Assembly (NCBI GenBank): GCA_013041975.1
Contig: JABDQZ010000364.1
Span: 1-19,318 of the forward strand
Length of the DNA stretch: 19,318 bases
Direction of reading: 5' to 3'
Origin: Gammaproteobacteria bacterium
GTDB taxonomy: Bacteria > Pseudomonadota > Gammaproteobacteria > Chromatiales > Chromatiaceae
Below the pieces are notes generated by a model that did not search any database, had not been told where the DNA came from, and saw only the letters and a program-made list of their open reading frames with translations. A program made the translations under genes and the position numbers. Positions 15,557 through 19,318 of the stretch are shown here, piece by piece. The first letter of the stretch is position 1, and every line of letters begins with the position of its first letter.

Positions 15557-17398
15557 TCAGCCGACGGGTTGTGGTTCAAGTTCACCATCATCAGGACTTT
15601 CATCCGTTTCCTGTTGCTGCAATTCCCACATATTGGCATACATGCCCCGACTTGCAACCAGTTTGTCATGTGTACCCTGCTCAATCAGTTGCCCCTGATC
15701 CATAACCAGAATTCGATCAGCATCAACTACCGTAGACAGGCGATGAGCTATGACCAGCGTTGTATGATCCTGGGCAATTTCCTGCAGGGTTTCCTGTATG
15801 GCTTTTTCTGTTTTGCTATCGAGAGAAGAAGTGGCCTCATCAAAAACCAGGATTTTTGGTTTCTTGAGAATGGCACGGGCAATGGCAACGCGTTGCTTTT
15901 CACCACCAGAGAGTTTCAGACCGCGTTCACCGACAATGCTGTCCCAACCATCGGGCAGTCCCTCAATAAAATCAAGTATGTGTGCCAGTCTTGCGGCCTC
16001 AATGATCTCGTCACGACTGGCTTGTGGTGATCCATATTGCAGGTTGTAGTAAATAGACTCGTTAAACAGCACGGTATCCTGTGGCACGATACTGACCGCC
16101 TCCCTGAGGCTGTCTTGCGCTACTGATGCAATATCCTGCCCGTCGATCGAAATCTTTCCTCCCTGTATATCGTAAAAACGATAGAGCAGTCTTGAAATGG
16201 TCGACTTGCCCGCACCACTATGACCAACAATCGCCACCTTTTCTCCTGCACCTACCTCAAATGACAACTGTTTGAGTATTTGTCGTTCTGGTTGATAACC
16301 AAAATCGACGTTTTCAAACACGATATGCCCCTCGTTTATATCCAATGCTACGGCACCATCCTGATCAACAATTTCTGGCTCGCGTTCAAGCAACTTGAAC
16401 ACCAGGTCCATATCGGCCAGTGAATATTTGATCTGTCGGTAAACGATGCCAAGAAAACCTAGCGGAATAAAAAGCTGCAACAAAAAGGCATTAACCAGCA
16501 CCAGATCACCGAGTGACATGGTTCCCTGAACAACACCATCGACCGCCAGAAACATCACCAGCGTAACACCAAGAGCAATAATTGCACCCTGCCCAAAGTT
16601 CAGCATAGACATGGATGACTGACTCTTCACCGCCCAGTATTCCCATTCACTCAAGGTATTATCAAAACGCTCAATCTCCATTTTCTCATTGCCAAAGTAT
16701 TTGACCGTCTCATAGTTCATTAAGCTGTCAACCGCCTGACCATTGGCCTGCGAATCCAGTTTGTTCATGGTGTAGCGAAAATCCATACGCCATTCAGTAA
16801 TGGCAAAGGTAAAGGTCATATAAATAGCAACCGAGCCAAACACGGCTATCGCAAATATCGAGTCATAGTCCTTGAGAAGCACGAAGGCCACCAGACCAAA
16901 TTCAACCAGAATCGGTAAAATACTGAAAGCCATGTAATTAAGAATGGTACTGACCGAACGCGTACCTCTTTCAAGATCCCGACTGATACCCCCGGTACGT
17001 CTTTCCAGGTGAAAACGTAATGACAGTTTGTGCAAATGTTTCAGCACTTGCGTTGATAATCGACGCATGGCGCGATATCGAACCTTGGCAAAAATTACAT
17101 CACGTAACTCATTAAATAAAGATGAGCTCAGTTTCAGCGCGCCATAAACCACTAACAGCGCCACTGGCAATACCAGCATTTGTTCTGGTTGCTGGTCCAG
17201 CACATCCACAATTTTTTTCAGGTAAATAGGCACCCCAACATTGGCTGCCTTGGCAAACACCAGGCAACTCAGAGCAAATAATGCCCTGCCCCGAAACTCC
17301 CAAAGGAAAGGCATCATGCTTTTAAGGTTTTGCCAGTCCCTGCGATTTGTGTGGACTCTGGGCTGCTGGTCTGCGGATGGATGCATGGTAAACTTCAT
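15557..17398 (-). CDS. Atm1/HMT-type ABC exporter (fused permease and ATPase)
   Basis: A 613-residue half-transporter. The membrane domain spans about 30-330 with six expected helices. It carries the Atm1-family signature FHLERRTGGISRDLERGTRS at 129-148 and the AVDSLMNYETVKYFGNE stretch at 222-238, both close to the glutathione-binding region of Atm1 proteins. The ATPase domain has Walker A GHSGAGKS (392-399), the Q-loop PQD near 440, LSGGE (496-500), Walker B ILVFDEA with Asp520/Glu521 and switch His552. Atm1 homologues export glutathione conjugates, oxidised glutathione or glutathione polysulfides; that class of substrate is inferred here. ATG at 17398 has no clear ribosome site; a second ATG at 17386 is possible. 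It appears to head the kinase-regulator-rhodanese operon. Confidence 0.93.
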   Translation of the reverse strand: MKFTMHPSADQQPRVHTNRRDWQNLKSMMPFLWEFRGRALFALSCLVFAKAANVGVPIYLKKIVDVLDQQPEQMLVLPVALLVVYGALKLSSSLFNELRDVIFAKVRYRAMRRLSTQVLKHLHKLSLRFHLERRTGGISRDLERGTRSVSTILNYMAFSILPILVEFGLVAFVLLKDYDSIFAIAVFGSVAIYMTFTFAITEWRMDFRYTMNKLDSQANGQAVDSLMNYETVKYFGNEKMEIERFDNTLSEWEYWAVKSQSSMSMLNFGQGAIIALGVTLVMFLAVDGVVQGTMSLGDLVLVNAFLLQLFIPLGFLGIVYRQIKYSLADMDLVFKLLEREPEIVDQDGAVALDINEGHIVFENVDFGYQPERQILKQLSFEVGAGEKVAIVGHSGAGKSTISRLLYRFYDIQGGKISIDGQDIASVAQDSLREAVSIVPQDTVLFNESIYYNLQYGSPQASRDEIIEAARLAHILDFIEGLPDGWDSIVGERGLKLSGGEKQRVAIARAILKKPKILVFDEATSSLDSKTEKAIQETLQEIAQDHTTLVIAHRLSTVVDADRILVMDQGQLIEQGTHDKLVASRGMYANMWELQQQETDESPDDGELEPQPVG

Positions 17399-17472
17399 TT
17401 TTAGCTAAGGTTAGCAACGAATTTTACTGGATTACCCCCTTTTCGGGAACAATACAAAACAGGATGAACCCT

Positions 17473-17832
17473 ATGGTTGAAATACCAATCAAAGCCGAAG
17501 GCAGTCAAGACGGAGAGAACTGCTCAGAGAGTGAACCGTTTGCCCTACAGGTACTCGGTGACAGCATGGAACCGGAATTCCCAGACAAATGCATCGTCAT
17601 TATTGAACCATTTGAGCGCAAAGTTGCCGACAGCTATGTGTTTGTTGAAGTGGAAGGTTCAAAATGGTTTCGACAGTACAAAAAAGATGCCGATGGGCGC
17701 GAATACCTCTACGCCTGTAATGACACCTATCCGGACATTGGCCTGAAAGACCTGAACTGGAAAGTACATGGCATTATACGTCAGCGCAATATTAAACGAG
17801 AGGTCAAACATTATTCCTATGCAGCTGAATAA
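17473..17832 (+). CDS. S24/LexA-fold protein without a DNA-binding domain; catalytic Lys apparently replaced by Arg
   Basis: A 119-residue protein consisting only of an S24 (LexA/UmuD/signal-peptidase-like) fold. FALQVLGDSMEPEF carries the usual nucleophile Ser31. An ungapped comparison with the LexA segment GQVVVARIDDEVTVKRLKK places Arg67 (in KWFRQYKK) at the general-base Lys, so self-cleavage is doubtful unless the nearby Lys64 or Lys70 substitutes. CNDTYPDI matches the LexA PEN region. The frame also has an ATG at 17464, but the AGGA at 17461-17464 is ideally spaced for 17473. It is divergent from the ABC exporter (74 bp) and overlaps or abuts the RND adaptor gene, suggesting one transcript with the efflux genes. 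It may sense or bind rather than cleave. Confidence 0.82.
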   Translation: MVEIPIKAEGSQDGENCSESEPFALQVLGDSMEPEFPDKCIVIIEPFERKVADSYVFVEVEGSKWFRQYKKDADGREYLYACNDTYPDIGLKDLNWKVHGIIRQRNIKREVKHYSYAAE

Positions 17833-18895
17833 CATGATGCGCAGACAGGCTCGATCCTTTTGTCTGACCATTGCCCCTATCATTGCAGCAGCATTGTTAT
17901 CCGCCTGCAATCAACAGGCTGAAGACACAGAGTCTGCGCAGAAAAAAAAACGGCCTCCACACCCGGTAATTGTGCAGACAGTTGCTGCTGAACCTGTTGC
18001 CATTGATTACAGCCGCACCGGCACTGTAACCTTACGTAACAAGGCCCGCATACACGCCCAGGAAGAAGGACGCGTTACCCATTTTCCCTGGTTTGAAGGT
18101 GACCGCGTTAAACAGGGTATAACCCTGCTCAGGCTGGATGACACATTGCTTAAGGCCGAACTAAAAAAAGCCCAGGCAGATGCTAATCAGGCGATGCTTG
18201 ATCTTAAACGCATCAACAACCTGATCTCCAAAAAAGTTGCCTCACGTGAACAACTGACCAGCAGCAGAACACGTCTGAGTATCACCCAGGCAGAAGTTGA
18301 AATACTCAAAGCCCGACTCGCCTGGATGGACATCAAGGCCCCTTTTGATGGTGTCGTCAGTACCAGACTGGTTGAAGCAGAGGATTTCGTCAGCAAAAAA
18401 ACTCACCTGCTGACGTTGATTGATCCGGCTTCACTGTATGTCGAGGCCAATTTCTCGGAACTACTGCTTGGCCAGGTTCGCCAGGGCACTGCCGTCAAGG
18501 TACGTATTGATGCAGCCGGTAATAAAACATTCCCGGCCATCATCAGGCGCATTCACCCGGTTCTGGATCCGGCGACAAGACAGGCCGTTGTTGAAATCGA
18601 TTTCAAACAGGCCATACCCCGCATCCATGCCGGACAATTTGCCCGCGTTCACTTCAGTTCGGTCGCCGAACCCCGCATCATGCTGCCCTTTAATGCTGTG
18701 CAACAGGGACGTAATAACCAGTTTGTTTATGTCTTACAGGACGACAAAGCTAAAAAAGTGGATGTCACCAGTGGTATCAAGAAAGGTGATCGTATTGAAA
18801 TCATCGAGGGACTGACACCGGGTCAACAGGTGATCACGCAAGGCTTTCTGGGCTTGTCTGATGGCAAAAAGGTCGTGGTTAAAACCAATTCATGA
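17819..18895 (+). CDS. RND efflux periplasmic adaptor (HlyD/AcrA-like lipoprotein)
   Basis: A 358-residue membrane fusion protein. The N-terminus is a lipoprotein signal with lipobox LLSAC, lipidated Cys30. The order then is a lipoyl half (about 68-107), an alpha hairpin (about 108-167, KAELKKAQADANQAMLDLKR), the second lipoyl half (MDIKAPFDGVVSTRLVEAED), a beta barrel (205-285) and a membrane-proximal domain (286-350, LTPGQQVITQGFLGLSDGKKV). It would link the RND pump to an outer-membrane channel; no TolC gene is in the window. The frame opens at 17768, but the first 17 codons lie inside the S24 gene. ATG at 17819, or ATG at 17834 one base after the S24 stop, gives a proper signal peptide. 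The stop codon overlaps the next start as ATGA. Confidence 0.92.
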   Translation: MQLNNMMRRQARSFCLTIAPIIAAALLSACNQQAEDTESAQKKKRPPHPVIVQTVAAEPVAIDYSRTGTVTLRNKARIHAQEEGRVTHFPWFEGDRVKQGITLLRLDDTLLKAELKKAQADANQAMLDLKRINNLISKKVASREQLTSSRTRLSITQAEVEILKARLAWMDIKAPFDGVVSTRLVEAEDFVSKKTHLLTLIDPASLYVEANFSELLLGQVRQGTAVKVRIDAAGNKTFPAIIRRIHPVLDPATRQAVVEIDFKQAIPRIHAGQFARVHFSSVAEPRIMLPFNAVQQGRNNQFVYVLQDDKAKKVDVTSGIKKGDRIEIIEGLTPGQQVITQGFLGLSDGKKVVVKTNS

Positions 18896-19318
18896 CTCAA
18901 GACAAGGGCACCTCCAAACGCTCTGGCATTGCCTTTACTCTGTGGGCAATCAACCACCCTGTTGGCACCGTCATGCTGGCACTTGCGGTCGTCATCATCG
19001 GTTTTTTCGCATTACAGAAAATCAACATTAACCTGTTGCCGCAAATTATTTACCCTGAAGTTCGGGTTCGCATTATCAATCCTGGCGTACCCGCCAAAAT
19101 CATGGAAGATGAAATCACCCGTCAGCTCGAAGAGCAACTGGCGATTACCGAAGATGCCATTCATGTGGAATCCACCACCACTGAAGGACGCAGCGCGGTC
19201 AACCTGTCATTTTCCTATCAGAAAGACATTGATATTGCGTTAAGAGATGCCTCAACACGCCTGGACCGGGCCAAACGTTTCCTGCCTGACGAAATAGATC
19301 CGCCAGTCATCTATAAAC
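18892..19318 (+). CDS. RND efflux permease, N-terminal part (3' end outside window)
   Basis: The first 142 residues of an RND transporter. A short cytoplasmic start and first transmembrane helix (about 24-42, GTVMLALAVVIIGFFAL) lead to NINLLPQIIYPEVRVRIINPGVPAKIMEDEITRQLEEQL, the standard opening of the periplasmic porter domain. The later DIALRDASTRLDRAKRFLPDEIDPPVI is also family-typical. The protein runs off the window end still in frame. The ATG overlaps the adaptor stop by four bases (ATGA), so translation is coupled. Substrate class (drug or metal) cannot be decided from this part; the charged helix-4 residues that would help are not included. Confidence 0.93.
   Translation, partial: MTQDKGTSKRSGIAFTLWAINHPVGTVMLALAVVIIGFFALQKININLLPQIIYPEVRVRIINPGVPAKIMEDEITRQLEEQLAITEDAIHVESTTTEGRSAVNLSFSYQKDIDIALRDASTRLDRAKRFLPDEIDPPVIYK

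Noticed and set aside
15515..16030. Open frame of 171 codons on the plus strand opposite the ABC exporter ATPase domain.
   Set aside because: The opposite strand carries the full set of ABC motifs in this stretch, and the plus-strand translation is composition-biased with no family likeness.

Overview
The window reads as chromosome of a sulfur-metabolising gammaproteobacterium. It has moderate G+C, Gammaproteobacteria-like protein families, and a rhodanese/TusA/DsrE2 sulfur-relay module next to a full-length fused siroheme synthase (CysG). The species cannot be named from this stretch. I see no tRNA, rRNA, CRISPR array, transposase or phage gene. Coding density is high; the longest gap is 239 bp (8946-9184).

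Layout. (1) 1-1780: end of a Bcp-type peroxiredoxin, then a PIN-PhoH ATPase. (2) 1775-6569: a divergent phosphorelay pair. On the minus strand is a hybrid histidine kinase (membrane region, HisKA, HATPase, pseudo-receiver, receiver, Hpt). On the plus strand is a multi-domain response regulator ending in an EAL-like domain that has lost its catalytic residues. (3) 6550-8945 (minus): a LysR-type regulator, a small unknown protein and an AI-2E/PerM family membrane protein, in an apparent operon. (4) 9185-10343 (minus): rhodanese, TusA and DsrE2, closed by a clear intrinsic terminator at 9137-9165. (5) 10471-12732 (plus): cysG, then a diguanylate-cyclase-like gene whose catalytic core is missing in frame. 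(6) 12729-17398 (minus): an Atm1-type ABC exporter, a NarX-like kinase without a periplasmic sensor domain, a NarL-like regulator and a rhodanese, probably one operon. (7) 17473-19318 (plus): an S24/LexA-fold protein, then an RND efflux adaptor lipoprotein and the start of its RND permease.

How the genes may work together. Two themes recur: sulfane-sulfur handling (two rhodaneses, TusA, DsrE2, peroxiredoxin, an Atm1-type exporter that may carry glutathione polysulfide species, siroheme synthesis) and signal transduction (two kinases, two regulators, two degenerate c-di-GMP proteins). Regulatory candidates are a perfect 11-bp inverted repeat upstream of lysR and a near-consensus FNR/Anr box in the rhodanese/cysG divergent region.

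The items most worth following up are the exporter-kinase-regulator-rhodanese operon, which could be a redox or persulfide response unit; the in-frame loss of the GGDEF core; and the two-component output protein with an apparently dead EAL domain.
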